A stretch of 64,000 nt of DNA, taken from the NCBI GenBank assembly GCA_023400405.1, contig JAEXFD010000016.1, positions 1 to 64,000 of the forward strand, given 5' to 3'. Position 1 is the first letter of the stretch. Every line of letters begins with the position of its first letter. The notes below the pieces were generated by a model. The model was not told the DNA's origin, did not search any database, and was given only the letters and a program-made list of their open reading frames with translations. This stretch comes from Pseudomonadota bacterium (GTDB lineage Bacteria; Pseudomonadota; Alphaproteobacteria; Sphingomonadales; Sphingomonadaceae). Below, piece by piece: positions 33,915-43,022 of this stretch. Both the position numbers and the translations under genes were made by a program.

Positions 33915-34730
33915 ATGAACATGCACGCCCGTCCCCCCATCGTCCTTCCCGAGCACGCCGCGTTCCAGATCGAGACCGTGCGCTGGGTGAAGCATTGGAA
34001 CGAGCATCTGTTCAGCTTCGCGATCGAGCGGCCGGCGAGCTTCCGCTTCCGCGCCGGCGAATTCGTGATGATCGGCATGGAAGTCGACGGCAAGCCGCTG
34101 ATGCGCGCCTATTCGATCGCCAGCCCGACCTGGTCGGACGAGCTCGAATTCCTCTCGATCAAGGTGCCCGACGGCCCGCTCACCTCGCGGCTCCAGGGCA
34201 TCCATCCGGGCGACCAGCTCTATCTCGGCAAGAAGCCGACCGGCACGCTGGTCGCCGACGCGCTGCTGCCCGGCAAGCGGCTGTTCATGCTGGCGACCGG
34301 CACCGGCCTCGCGCCCTTCCTCAGCCTGGCGCGCGATCCCGACATCTACGACCGGTTCGAGCAGGTGGTGATCGTCCATTCGACGCGGCGAGTGAGCGAC
34401 CTCGCCTATCATGACGAGCTCACCGCGCAGCTTGCCAACGATCCGCTGGTCGCGGACCAGGCGCTGCTCCAGTTCCACTATATCCCGACGGTGACGCGCG
34501 AGCCGTTCCGCACGAGCGGGCGGATCGGCGAGCTGATCGAGAACGGCACGCTGTTCCAGCCGCCGGTGAAGGGCGCGACGGCGCTCGATCCGGAGACGGA
34601 TCGGGTGATGCTGTGCGGCTCCAATGCGATGATCAAGGATTTCGCGGCGCTGCTCGAGGCGAAGGGCTTTGTCGAGGGCTCGAACGCCAATCCGGGCAGC
34701 TTCGTGCTGGAGCGGGCGTTCGTCGGCTGA
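33915..34730 (+). CDS. fpr: Ferredoxin--NADP reductase
   Basis: FAD enzyme moving electrons between NADPH and ferredoxin or flavodoxin. The FAD-binding motif MRAYSIASP is at about residues 62-70, the phosphate-binding GPLTSRLQ at about 89, and the NADP motif LATGTGLAPFLSLARDP at about 130-146. It ends LERAFVG. The ATG at 33915 gives 271 residues; upstream in-frame codons are not conserved in character. The 256-base gap before it shows no gene. Confidence 0.95.
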   Translation: MNMHARPPIVLPEHAAFQIETVRWVKHWNEHLFSFAIERPASFRFRAGEFVMIGMEVDGKPLMRAYSIASPTWSDELEFLSIKVPDGPLTSRLQGIHPGDQLYLGKKPTGTLVADALLPGKRLFMLATGTGLAPFLSLARDPDIYDRFEQVVIVHSTRRVSDLAYHDELTAQLANDPLVADQALLQFHYIPTVTREPFRTSGRIGELIENGTLFQPPVKGATALDPETDRVMLCGSNAMIKDFAALLEAKGFVEGSNANPGSFVLERAFVG

Positions 34731-34792
34731 AGCCGCCCCCCGGCGCGGAATGAGGAGGTGACGCGCACGGCCCGACCGCTTATCTCCACGCC

Positions 34793-37543
34793 ATGCCCAA
34801 TCGCTTCGACCACGTCCCTCATCGCCGCGCGCTGATCGACCGGCGGGGCGTGGCTGAGCGGCTGGCGGGGATCGAGGCGAAGGACAATGCCGGACTGCGC
34901 GCGGCGGCGACCGCCGAGCTCAAGGCCGCGCTCGATGCCGGCCAGGCCGAGATCGAGCGGCGGCTGATCGAACATCCCTCGCGCGGGCTCGAAGCCGCGG
35001 CGGCGGGGGCGTTCCTCACCGACCAGATCCTGCGGCTGCTCTGGGACTTCACGGTCGAGCGGCTGCATCCCAATCCCAATCCCAGCGCCGCCGAGCGGAT
35101 GACGCTGATCGCAGTGGGCGGCTATGGCCGCGGCGAGATGGCGCCGCATTCGGACATCGACATTGGCTTCCTCACGCCGTGGAAGGTCACCGCCTGGAGC
35201 GAGCAGGTGATCGAATCGATGCTCTATTCGCTGTGGGACATGCGGCTGAAGGTGGGCCATTCGTCGCGCTCGCTCGACGAGATGGTGCGCGAGGCGCGGG
35301 CGGACGTGACGGTATGCACCGCGCTGCTCGAGGCGCGCTATGTCTGGGGCGATACCGCGCTGTATGACGAGGCGGCGCGGCGCTTCAAGACCGAGATCCA
35401 GGCCGACAGCGCGCGCGTCTTCATTGCCGAGAAGCTCGCCGAGCGCGAGGCGCGGCACAAGCGGATGGGCGACAGCCGCTATGTCGTCGAGCCGAACGTC
35501 AAGGAAGGCAAGGGCGGGCTGCGCGACCTGCACACGCTCTTCTGGATCGGCAAATATGCGTACAATGTCGGCGAGCCCGCGCAGCTGGTCGAGGCCGGGC
35601 TGCTCACTCGCCTCGAATTCCGCCAATTCCGGCGCGCCGAGAATTTCCTCTGGGCGGTGCGTTGCCACCTCCATCTGATTGCCCATCGCGCCGAGGATCG
35701 GCTGACCTTCGACGTCCAGCGCGAGATCGCCGAGCGGATGCGCTATGCCGATCGGCCGGGCATGTCGAAGGTCGAGCGCTTCATGCGCTTCTATTTCCTC
35801 CAGGCGAAGACGGTGGGCGACCTGACCGGCGTGTTCCTCGCCCATCTCGACGAGAAGTTCGCCGCGCGCGGCAGCCGCTTCGGCCTGCCGATGCTGTGGC
35901 GCCGGCCGCGCAAATTAAAGGGCTTCCGGCTCGATCGCGGGCGTCTGGCGCTGCCCCGCGACACCTATTTCGCCGAGGATCCGGTGCGGCTGATCGAGCT
36001 GTTCCAGCTCGCCGATCTGCACGGGCTGGAAATCCACCCGCTGGCGATGCGCGCGGCGGCGCGCGATGCCAAGCTGGTCGACGAGGTGCGCGAGGACCCG
36101 CGCGCCAATGCGCTGTTCCTCGACGTGCTGACTTCCCCACGCGATCCCGAGACGGTGCTGCGCTGGATGAACGAGGCGGGGGTGTTCGGCCGCTTCGTGC
36201 CCGATTTCGGCCGCGTCGTCGCGCAGATGCAGTTCGACATGTACCACCATTATACGGTGGACGAGCATTCGATCCGCGCGATCGGCCTGCTCAACCAGAT
36301 CGAGAAGGGCACGCTCAAGGAAGACCATCCGCTCGCCACCGGCATCTTCCGCCAGATCGCCCAGCGGCGCGCGCTGTTCGTCGCGGTGCTGCTCCACGAC
36401 ATCGCCAAGGGGCGCGGCGGCGATCATTCGATCCTGGGCGCCGAAGTCGCCGAGCGGCTGTGCCCGCGGCTGGGTCTCAGCCCGGCGGAGACCGAGACGG
36501 TGGCCTGGCTGGTGCGCTGGCACCTGCTGATGTCGGCCACCGCGTTCAAGCGCGACCTGTCCGACTTCAAGACGATCCTCGACTTTGCCGGCCATGTGCA
36601 GAGCCCCGAGCGGCTGCGGATGCTGCTGGTGCTGACCATCGTCGACATCCGCGCGGTGGGGCCGGGGGTGTGGAACGGCTGGAAGCGCCAGCTGCTCGCC
36701 AATCTCTATGACGCTGCCGAGGAAGTGCTGCGGCTGGGCCACAAGCAGAAGGGCCGCGGCGAGCGGATCGAGGCGAAGCAGGAGGATTTGGCGGCGGCGC
36801 TCGGCTGGGATGCGGCGACGATGGCCGTCTTCAAGCGGCGGATGACCGAAAGCTATTGGATCGCCGAGCCGCTCGACGTGCTCGAGCGCAATGCCCGGCA
36901 GATCGCCGCGGCGGGCGACGCGCAGCTCTCGGTCGAGGCGCAGGTCTATCCCGAGCGCGGCGCGACGCTGGTCACCGTTTATGCCGCCGACCATCCCGGG
37001 CTGTTCTATCGGATCGCCGGGGCGATCCACTTGGCCGGCGGCAACATCATCGATGCGCGCATCCACACCACCCGCGACGGCATGGCGATCGACAATTTCC
37101 TGGTCCAGGACCCGCTCGGCCGCCCGTTCGACGAGGAATCGCGGCTCAACCGGATCAAGACGACGATCGCCGATGCGCTGGCCAATCGCGCCAAGCTGCA
37201 GGACCGGCTCAAGGCCAAGCCGCTGCCGCGCCCGCGCGCCGAGGCCTTTGCGATCGAGCCCAATGTGCTGATCGACAACAATGCCTCGAACCGGTTCACC
37301 GTGATCGAAGTGAATGCGCGCGACCGGCCGGCGCTGCTCTTCCACCTCGCCCAGGCGCTGTTCCAGTCGAAGGTGACGATCCATTCGGCGCATGTCGCGA
37401 CTTATGGCGAGCGCGCGGTCGATACCTTCTACCTCACCGACCTGATCGGCGATAAGATCGAGGCGGGCGCGCGATTGAAATCGATCGAGCGACGCCTGCT
37501 CGAAGCCGCGGCCGGGGAGGTCAGTACCGCCCAGGCCGCATGA
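34793..37543 (+). CDS. glnD: [Protein-PII] uridylyltransferase / uridylyl-removing enzyme
   Basis: Bifunctional nitrogen sensor that adds UMP to PII at low glutamine and removes it at high glutamine. 916 residues, the normal size. The nucleotidyltransferase motif GGYGRGEMAPHSDIDIG starts at about residue 109 (D121, D123). The HD phosphohydrolase motif LLHDIAKGRGGDH is near residue 530. Two C-terminal ACT domains begin near residues 726 (VYAADHPGLFYRIAG) and 835 (VNARDRPALLFHLAQ). It stands as its own unit, followed by the VOC gene 16 bases later. Confidence 0.97.
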   Translation: MPNRFDHVPHRRALIDRRGVAERLAGIEAKDNAGLRAAATAELKAALDAGQAEIERRLIEHPSRGLEAAAAGAFLTDQILRLLWDFTVERLHPNPNPSAAERMTLIAVGGYGRGEMAPHSDIDIGFLTPWKVTAWSEQVIESMLYSLWDMRLKVGHSSRSLDEMVREARADVTVCTALLEARYVWGDTALYDEAARRFKTEIQADSARVFIAEKLAEREARHKRMGDSRYVVEPNVKEGKGGLRDLHTLFWIGKYAYNVGEPAQLVEAGLLTRLEFRQFRRAENFLWAVRCHLHLIAHRAEDRLTFDVQREIAERMRYADRPGMSKVERFMRFYFLQAKTVGDLTGVFLAHLDEKFAARGSRFGLPMLWRRPRKLKGFRLDRGRLALPRDTYFAEDPVRLIELFQLADLHGLEIHPLAMRAAARDAKLVDEVREDPRANALFLDVLTSPRDPETVLRWMNEAGVFGRFVPDFGRVVAQMQFDMYHHYTVDEHSIRAIGLLNQIEKGTLKEDHPLATGIFRQIAQRRALFVAVLLHDIAKGRGGDHSILGAEVAERLCPRLGLSPAETETVAWLVRWHLLMSATAFKRDLSDFKTILDFAGHVQSPERLRMLLVLTIVDIRAVGPGVWNGWKRQLLANLYDAAEEVLRLGHKQKGRGERIEAKQEDLAAALGWDAATMAVFKRRMTESYWIAEPLDVLERNARQIAAAGDAQLSVEAQVYPERGATLVTVYAADHPGLFYRIAGAIHLAGGNIIDARIHTTRDGMAIDNFLVQDPLGRPFDEESRLNRIKTTIADALANRAKLQDRLKAKPLPRPRAEAFAIEPNVLIDNNASNRFTVIEVNARDRPALLFHLAQALFQSKVTIHSAHVATYGERAVDTFYLTDLIGDKIEAGARLKSIERRLLEAAAGEVSTAQAA

Positions 37544-37559
37544 CCAAAGGGGGATCAAG

Positions 37560-37943
37560 ATGCCGGTGATCGGAATGGGCGGCTTCTTCTTCCGGGCCCA
37601 GGACCCGGAGGCGCTGAAGGCCTGGTATGGCGAAGTTCTGGGTGTCGGCGGCGGCTATGGCGAGGACGAAGCGGGGGAGACCAGCCCCTGGTTCTGGCAT
37701 CCCGAGCCCGGCGGCATCATGTTCCAGCCGTTCGACGCAGGCACCGATTATTTCGCGGCCGACAAACGCTACATGCTCAACTTCCGCGTCCGCGATCTCG
37801 ACAGCCTGCTCGAGCAGCTGAACGCCCAGGGCATCGAGATCATCACCAAGGACGAGTGGGACACGCCCGAAACCGGCCGCTTTGCGCGCATCCACGATCC
37901 GGAGGGCAATCCGATCGAATTGTGGGAGCCGCCCGCGGCCTAG
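37560..37943 (+). CDS. VOC-superfamily (glyoxalase-like) protein
   Basis: 127 residues with two beta-alpha-beta-beta-beta units: FFFRAQDPEALKAWYGEVLG at the start and RFARIHDPEGNPIELWEPP at the end, the classic VOC metal/substrate pattern. The substrate is unknown. Its TAG stop overlaps the stop of the convergent glycosyltransferase gene inside a shared CTAG. Confidence 0.85.
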   Translation: MPVIGMGGFFFRAQDPEALKAWYGEVLGVGGGYGEDEAGETSPWFWHPEPGGIMFQPFDAGTDYFAADKRYMLNFRVRDLDSLLEQLNAQGIEIITKDEWDTPETGRFARIHDPEGNPIELWEPPAA

Positions 37944-38968
37944 GGACGGGCCGGATCGGCGCGCGCCACCGGCCGGCTTGCCGCCCGGCCGGACAGGATC
38001 TCGGCATAGATCGCATGATAGCGGCGCATCGCCGGTTCGAGATCGAAGGCCGCTGCATGCGCGCGGGCGGCCGCGCCAAGGCGCTGCCGCCTGTCGAAAT
38101 CGACAAGCGATCGCAGTGCGGCGGCGATGGCCGGAGGATTGCGGGGCGGGACCAGGACGACGCCGTCGCCCGCCCGGGCGAGATCTGGAATGCCGCCGAC
38201 GCGCGTCGCGACGCAGGCCCGGCCGGCCGCCAGTGCCTCGATCAGGGCGAGCGGGGTTCCCTCATGATCCGAGCATAGCAGCAACGCGTCGCAGCGCGCG
38301 AGGAGTGCCGGCACGTCCTGGATCGGCCCGAGCAGCTCGATGTTCGGGCGATGCCGGGCCCGGGCACGCAACTCGGCTTCCAGCGGCCCATCGCCGGCGA
38401 CCAGCAGCTTCGCGCGGACGCCCTGCGCTTCGAGCATGGACAGCGCCGCAAAGGCGTCGCGATGCCGCTTCACCGGGTGGAGGCGCGCGCTCATCGCGAT
38501 GCGCAGCGCGCCGGCCGGCACGGAATCCGTCACGGCGATGCGCGACAGATCGATGCCGTTGCGCACCGTTTCGATCGGCAGCCGCGTCCATCGCGAGAAG
38601 CGGCGGGCGAGATCGTTCGACACCGCGGTAACCCGGCCCATTTGGCGGAGCGCGCGGATCGCCGGCACGGCCCAACGCCAGCCGCTGCCCAGTGCGACAT
38701 GGAGGGTGGCGAGGCTCGGCAGGCCCAGGCGGGCAGCGGGGATCGCGCTCAGATGGCCATGGGCATGCACGAGATCGGCGCGAAGGCCGGCCCCGAGCGG
38801 CACCACCGGAACTTCGCCAGGATCGAGCGTGGCACGCCCCGCCCCAGGGGATCCATGGGTGACGAGAATGGCGTCGATCCCGATCGCGCGTTGCGCGGCC
38901 GCGAGATCGAGTGCCGCCCGTTCGCGCCCCCCGATCTCGAGGGTCGGGAGCAAATGGGCGACCCGCAT
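37940..38968 (-). CDS. GT4-type glycosyltransferase
   Basis: GT-B fold transferase, probably acting on a sugar nucleotide at the cytoplasmic face of the membrane. The N-terminal motif LLPTLEIGGRERAALDLA is the acceptor-side glycine loop; the C-terminal donor site has SDHEGTPLALIEALAAGR (the E-x7-E motif) and VATRVGGIPDLA. 342 residues. It starts three bases after the stop of the radical SAM gene, so the two form an operon. The acceptor is not known. Confidence 0.88.
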   Translation of the reverse strand: MRVAHLLPTLEIGGRERAALDLAAAQRAIGIDAILVTHGSPGAGRATLDPGEVPVVPLGAGLRADLVHAHGHLSAIPAARLGLPSLATLHVALGSGWRWAVPAIRALRQMGRVTAVSNDLARRFSRWTRLPIETVRNGIDLSRIAVTDSVPAGALRIAMSARLHPVKRHRDAFAALSMLEAQGVRAKLLVAGDGPLEAELRARARHRPNIELLGPIQDVPALLARCDALLLCSDHEGTPLALIEALAAGRACVATRVGGIPDLARAGDGVVLVPPRNPPAIAAALRSLVDFDRRQRLGAAARAHAAAFDLEPAMRRYHAIYAEILSGRAASRPVARADPARP

Positions 38969-38971
38969 CGC

Positions 38972-40096
38972 TCAGCCCAGGATGGCGCGCGCCGCGGCAG
39001 CGTAGCGACCGAAGCTGGCCGGGTCCTTTTCGACCCGCGCGCCGCGCTCGCAATGGCAATTGGGGCATTCGAGCCTGAAGGCCGAGCGCGCCGCTTCGTG
39101 ATGCGCCGGCGTATAGAGCATCTGGGAGAGGCGCTTGTCGTGCAGATTGCCGAGATCGAAGGTGACGTAGCACAGCTTCACCGAGCCATCGGCCCCGATC
39201 CACAGCAGCTTGCCCGCATCGCACGGCACCCGCATCTGCTCCTGCGACAGCGCCCAATCGGCGATCGAGGCGAGGCTTGCCGGGCTTTCGGTGAGGATTT
39301 GCGGCTCGGCCGCCTTCACGCGGACGAGGTGATCGACCAGGCGCTCGACCCGCGCGCGATCCTCGGGCCGGAACTGGAGATCGAGCTCGGGACCGTCCTG
39401 GAAATAGGGTAGCGAATAATGGACGATGTCGATCTGGATGCGGGCATCGAACTTGCGGGCGAAATCGCGCACGGCCTCGAACAGCTCGATGCTGGCGGAG
39501 CGGCGGGAGAGGAGGAAATTGAACTGGAGTTCGAGCTTGTCGGGCCCATAGGCCGCGCGAACCGCCTCGATGCTCTCGATCAGCCGCGCATAGCGGCCCG
39601 GCCGTTGGACGTAGCGGTCATACTCGTCGGCCTGGCCGTAATAGCCGATCGTCACCTTGCGCAGTCCCGCTGCATGCAGCTCGGCGATCCGCCGATCGAG
39701 GATCAGCGCATTGGTGGTGAGATAGGCATCGACGCCGAGTTCGGTCGCGCGGGCGACCATCTTGGGGAGCTGGGGGTGGAGCAGGGGCTCGCCGCCATAG
39801 AGGCGGACCGAGGGAATGCCGGCCGCGGCGGCATCTTCGAGCACGCCTTCGACCAGGGCATAATCGAGCTGCGATCCGGGCATGAAGTCACGCCCATATC
39901 GGCAACCGGTGCAGCGAAGATTGCAATGCGCGGTGATTGCGATCGTGATCTTTTCGGTGCGTGCGCGGATGAGGCTGGGCCAGGTCTGCGCCAGCTGCGT
40001 CCGCATCCGCTCGGCGGAACGATAGGCCCCCTTGAGCGCCGGCGCCGCCATCGGCACCGCCTCCGCCACGCGCCTGCCGATCTTCTCAATGGTCAT
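38972..40096 (-). CDS. Radical SAM protein with SPASM-like C-terminal cysteines
   Basis: The [4Fe-4S] motif CNLRCTGC has cysteines at 58, 62 and 65, and the SAM-binding segment SVRLYGGEPLLHP follows. The C-terminal third has further cysteines (VPCDAGKLLWIGADGSVKLC and ECPNCHCERG), compatible with an auxiliary cluster. 374 residues. It lies directly before a glycosyltransferase gene, suggesting the pair modifies a polysaccharide, lipid or peptide. A defined reaction cannot be read from the sequence. Confidence 0.85.
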   Translation of the reverse strand: MTIEKIGRRVAEAVPMAAPALKGAYRSAERMRTQLAQTWPSLIRARTEKITIAITAHCNLRCTGCRYGRDFMPGSQLDYALVEGVLEDAAAAGIPSVRLYGGEPLLHPQLPKMVARATELGVDAYLTTNALILDRRIAELHAAGLRKVTIGYYGQADEYDRYVQRPGRYARLIESIEAVRAAYGPDKLELQFNFLLSRRSASIELFEAVRDFARKFDARIQIDIVHYSLPYFQDGPELDLQFRPEDRARVERLVDHLVRVKAAEPQILTESPASLASIADWALSQEQMRVPCDAGKLLWIGADGSVKLCYVTFDLGNLHDKRLSQMLYTPAHHEAARSAFRLECPNCHCERGARVEKDPASFGRYAAAARAILG

Positions 40097-40290
40097 GCCG
40101 CCCCCCGCTCGCCTCGCGCGATCATGCGCCGGGGGAACGAAGAAGTCGTAAATGCCGGAAATCGGACGGGTTTCGCGCTGCGGCTGGGCTCGGCCTACGA
40201 CGGCCCGGTTCCTGCGATACCGAAACGTTCAAGCTTGCGCTGGGTGGGAGGGGGTGGGGGCGGCTGGTGGAGCTGAGGGCCATCTAACGC

Positions 40291-40380
40291 TTGCGCACAG
40301 CTGCGCATCGTCGCGCACGACTCGCGAGCTTTTCTGGGCTTTCCGCCTAAGCATTGTTCACCGCTGCGCATTGCTGCGCA
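40291..40380. repeat. Phased TGCGCA boxes upstream of the integrase
   Basis: Five heptamers of the form YYGCGCA or YCGCGCA start at 40291, 40301, 40311, 40364 and 40374. Spacing is exactly 10 bp within each cluster. They lie in the 327-base gap before the integrase, as expected for integrase arm-type sites at an attP/attL end. No tRNA gene is seen in this gap. Confidence 0.6.
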
Positions 40381-40423
40381 CCCATATGCACGCTATCGTG
40401 TGGGACAGCATGAGGGACAAGCT

Positions 40424-41749
40424 ATGGGCAAGCTAACCGCTTTGAAGGTGAAGAGCGCGGGTGCCGGCCGCCACCCCGACGGCGATGGCCTGTATCTGTT
40501 CGTCCGCGAAGCCGGGTCGCGGCAATATGTCCTTCGCATCCAGGCGGACGGGAAACGGCGCGATCTCGGTCTCGGCACTGCGGAGACGCAGTCCCGCACC
40601 AAGGAGCAGCAAGCCACCGCAGAGAAGATCGGCCTTCTCGACCGCCGGTCTCTCACGCTTTCCGAGGCGCGAGATAAGGCCGACGCCTATCGCCGACTGG
40701 TCAAGGCCGGCATTGATCCCGTGGCTGAACGCGAAAAGACCGCAGTGGTGATCCCGACCTTCGAGAAGGCCGCTCGAGCGTGCCATGAGCAATTGAAGGA
40801 GGGTTGGCGCAACGCGAAGCACCGGGATTCGTGGCTGGCCTCGCTCGAAAACCATGTCTTCCCGGCGATCGGGGCGAAGCCGGTCGATGCGATCACGAGC
40901 ATCATGGTTCGGGACGCGATTGCGCCGATCTGGCTGAAAATCCCCGACACGGCCGAGCGGATACTCCAGCGCATCGGCGTCGTGCTGGACTTTGCGCATA
41001 TCGAAGGATGGCGGCCGGACGAGACCTCGCTCAAGTCCGTGCGCAAGGGACTTCCGAAGCAGCAGCAGACCGATAGTCACTTCGAGGCGATGCCCTTCGA
41101 CCACGTCCCCGCATTCGCTCAAGCCCTGGCTAGTGCGGCGCCGACGGTCGGTCGCGATGCACTTCGCTTCACAATCCTGACCGCAGTGCGCTCCAATGAG
41201 ACCCGGTTCGCAACTTGGCCGGAGTTCGATTTGGAGAAGGGCACGTGGACGATTCCCGCTGCGCGGATGAAGATGAAGCAAATCCACATCGTGCCTCTGA
41301 CGCCGGCGGCAATCGAGATCCTGCGCCGTCGCTGGGAGGCGCGAACCAGCGCAGAGGGGCTCGTCTTCTCGGCATCGCGAACGGCGGAGGCGCCTGGCAG
41401 GCCGGCACAGGATAGACCCATCAGCGACATGACGATGGGGAAAGTCGTGAAAGAGTCTGCCTATGCGAAGGCGCTGCGCGATCAGGCCGAGAAACGCGGA
41501 GAAGACCCGGACGATGCGACGATCCCCGTCGTGCACGGGTTCCGGTCGAGCTTCACCGATTGGGCGGCCGAGACGACCTCGATCCCGAAAGAGGTGGTTG
41601 ACAAGGCGCTTGCGCACAAGGTGCCCGACAAGGTGGAGGCAGCTTATCGCCGCACCGACTTCTTCGAGAAGCGTCGCATGTTGATGACGATGTGGGCAGA
41701 CTATCTGGCAGGCATCGACAACGTCGTCCGATTGGCCGCGTCAGCGTGA
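40424..41749 (+). CDS. P4-type tyrosine integrase
   Basis: Site-specific recombinase that inserts the element. The N-terminal DUF4102-like arm domain contains HPDGDGLYLFVREAGSRQYV. The catalytic domain shows the first Arg in LTAVRSNETRFATW, HGFRSSFTDWAAE (H-x-x-R) and the tyrosine in AAYRRTDFFEKRR. I prefer the ATG at 40424 (441 residues, GAGGGA upstream) to the GTG at 40400. It marks the left end of the mobile region. Confidence 0.93.
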   Translation: MGKLTALKVKSAGAGRHPDGDGLYLFVREAGSRQYVLRIQADGKRRDLGLGTAETQSRTKEQQATAEKIGLLDRRSLTLSEARDKADAYRRLVKAGIDPVAEREKTAVVIPTFEKAARACHEQLKEGWRNAKHRDSWLASLENHVFPAIGAKPVDAITSIMVRDAIAPIWLKIPDTAERILQRIGVVLDFAHIEGWRPDETSLKSVRKGLPKQQQTDSHFEAMPFDHVPAFAQALASAAPTVGRDALRFTILTAVRSNETRFATWPEFDLEKGTWTIPAARMKMKQIHIVPLTPAAIEILRRRWEARTSAEGLVFSASRTAEAPGRPAQDRPISDMTMGKVVKESAYAKALRDQAEKRGEDPDDATIPVVHGFRSSFTDWAAETTSIPKEVVDKALAHKVPDKVEAAYRRTDFFEKRRMLMTMWADYLAGIDNVVRLAASA

Positions 41750-42324
41750 TCAAGGCTTACGACGAAATGTCAGAAGACGAGCGGAGGGCCGACGAACTCA
41801 ACACTCGAGCCTATCTAGCCATGAGCAGGGTGAACGCTGGCGTGGTCGATCGGCTGGTGGAGTTGCTCCGGTCGAACGTCGTAATCGATCCGATCATGCG
41901 CGAAGCGATGGCGGACGCGTTCGAAGGGAAGAACCAGCACGACCGGGTGACGTTTAAGATCGTGGGCGCGAAGGACGGCGCTCTGGGGGATTGGGGCGAG
42001 CGCCGGTATCGCTTTCATCGAGATATGGCGATCGCCCGCTACATTGACGACCTTCGCAACCCTCCTCGCGAGCTAACCTTGGCCAAGGCGGCCGAATCCG
42101 CCGCCGACCACTTCTCCGCGGAAAATTTGACGCCCCGGACCTGCGCTGCCGCGGTCGAGAAAGCCCAAGCCTTCCGGCGTTGGGAAGCACGCTTCTGCCC
42201 GTCTCGACCGGGGGTTTTCGCGCACCACACAGAAGAGCAATATCGGTTAGCGCTCGAGATCGAATATTTCGACGCCCTCGAAGCCGGACGTGAGAATGAC
42301 CGACCTTGGTTCACACAGTCCTGA
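41746..42324 (+). CDS. Hypothetical protein coupled to the integrase
   Basis: No family recognised. 192 residues from the GTG at 41746, which overlaps the integrase stop (GTGA); an ATG at 41767 is the alternative. The protein is soluble and charged, with a possible helical segment ELTLAKAAESAADHFSAENL (about 108-127). Coupling suggests a role tied to integration or early element control, which is inference. Confidence 0.65.
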   Translation: MIKAYDEMSEDERRADELNTRAYLAMSRVNAGVVDRLVELLRSNVVIDPIMREAMADAFEGKNQHDRVTFKIVGAKDGALGDWGERRYRFHRDMAIARYIDDLRNPPRELTLAKAAESAADHFSAENLTPRTCAAAVEKAQAFRRWEARFCPSRPGVFAHHTEEQYRLALEIEYFDALEAGRENDRPWFTQS

Positions 42325-42358
42325 AATCGAAAATGTATAAATATCTATTTTCAATTTC
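42323..42358. promoter_or_regulatory. AT-rich inverted repeat before the AlpA-like gene
   Basis: Arms GAAATCGAAAAT (42323-42334) and ATTTTCAATTTC (42347-42358) pair with one mismatch around GTATAAATATCT. It is strikingly AT-rich against the local background. It could be a terminator for the gene ending at 42324, an operator/promoter (TATAAA inside), or a recombination site. Confidence 0.55.
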
Positions 42359-42423
42359 CGCGATGTAGCGACGAGCACAGGCGCTCACCGGCAAGCATCT
42401 CCAAGCAGTAACGGAGATGTTCG

Positions 42424-42603
42424 ATGGAAAATCGGATCACATGCAGCGTCAAGGACGCAGCGGAGACGCTCGGCGTCTGTCCCAACACTCTCTATAAGCA
42501 CATGCGAGAAGGCCGGCTGGAATTCACCAAGCTCGGCACTCGTCGCTTGATCAAGGTGGATAGCTTGCGCCGCCTCGTCGGCGCCGAAGCGGTGGCGGCG
42601 TGA
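42424..42603 (+). CDS. AlpA/excisionase-like helix-turn-helix protein
   Basis: A 59-residue MerR-like winged helix: SVKDAAETLGVCPNTLYKHM then REGRLEFTKLGTRRLIKVDS. Proteins of this size beside P4-type integrases act as excisionases or early activators. ACGGAGATGTTCG precedes the start. It opens a tightly packed rightward series of genes. Confidence 0.8.
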   Translation: MENRITCSVKDAAETLGVCPNTLYKHMREGRLEFTKLGTRRLIKVDSLRRLVGAEAVAA

Positions 42604-42609
42604 ATCGTC

Positions 42610-42822
42610 ATGGCATCTTCGGCACGGGGAACGCGGCCCGATAAGACGCGAAAGGCCCGCACCGCGGCAACGGTGCAGGCCCCTACGATCTTCGTCATCG
42701 ACGGCACCGGCGAAGATAAGCTGACGACGCATCGCGCGCAACGGTTGTCCTCGGCCCTTGGGATCACCGAGCGTCGAGCGCGCCTGGTCGCTCGCTTGGC
42801 ATGGGAAGGCGGAGCGGCATGA
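42610..42822 (+). CDS. Small hypothetical protein
   Basis: 70 residues, basic N-terminus, then TIFVIDGTGEDKLTTHRAQR and a possible helix-turn-helix SSALGITERRARLVARLAWE. No family recognised. Its stop overlaps the next start (ATGA at 42819). Confidence 0.5.
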   Translation: MASSARGTRPDKTRKARTAATVQAPTIFVIDGTGEDKLTTHRAQRLSSALGITERRARLVARLAWEGGAA

Positions 42823-43022
42823 GCGCGCCGTTCACCTGCCACCGGGCAGCTGCGATGGCGCTCATCACCTCGGGCGCCGCGTTGCGGTCGAGAGAGGGCT
42901 CGTTCCTCGGCCAGATCGCCTTCACCGACGAAGCGCTCTCCGAACGCCAGAGCAATTGGCTCGCGATCCTGCTGAAGCGCCATGGCCTTCCAGATCTTGC
43001 GGACGGAGCGGACAATGTCTGA
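42819..43022 (+). CDS. Small hypothetical protein
   Basis: 67 residues from MSAPFTCHRAAAMALITSGA; contains SREGSFLGQIAFTDEALSER and a helix NWLAILLKRHGLPDLA. It overlaps both neighbours by a few bases. The function is unknown; it is probably part of the replication-module operon. Confidence 0.5.
   Translation: MSAPFTCHRAAAMALITSGAALRSREGSFLGQIAFTDEALSERQSNWLAILLKRHGLPDLADGADNV

Noticed and set aside
40097..40423. tRNA gene as attachment site beside the integrase
   Set aside because: No T-loop, acceptor stem or 3' tRNA end was found in this gap.
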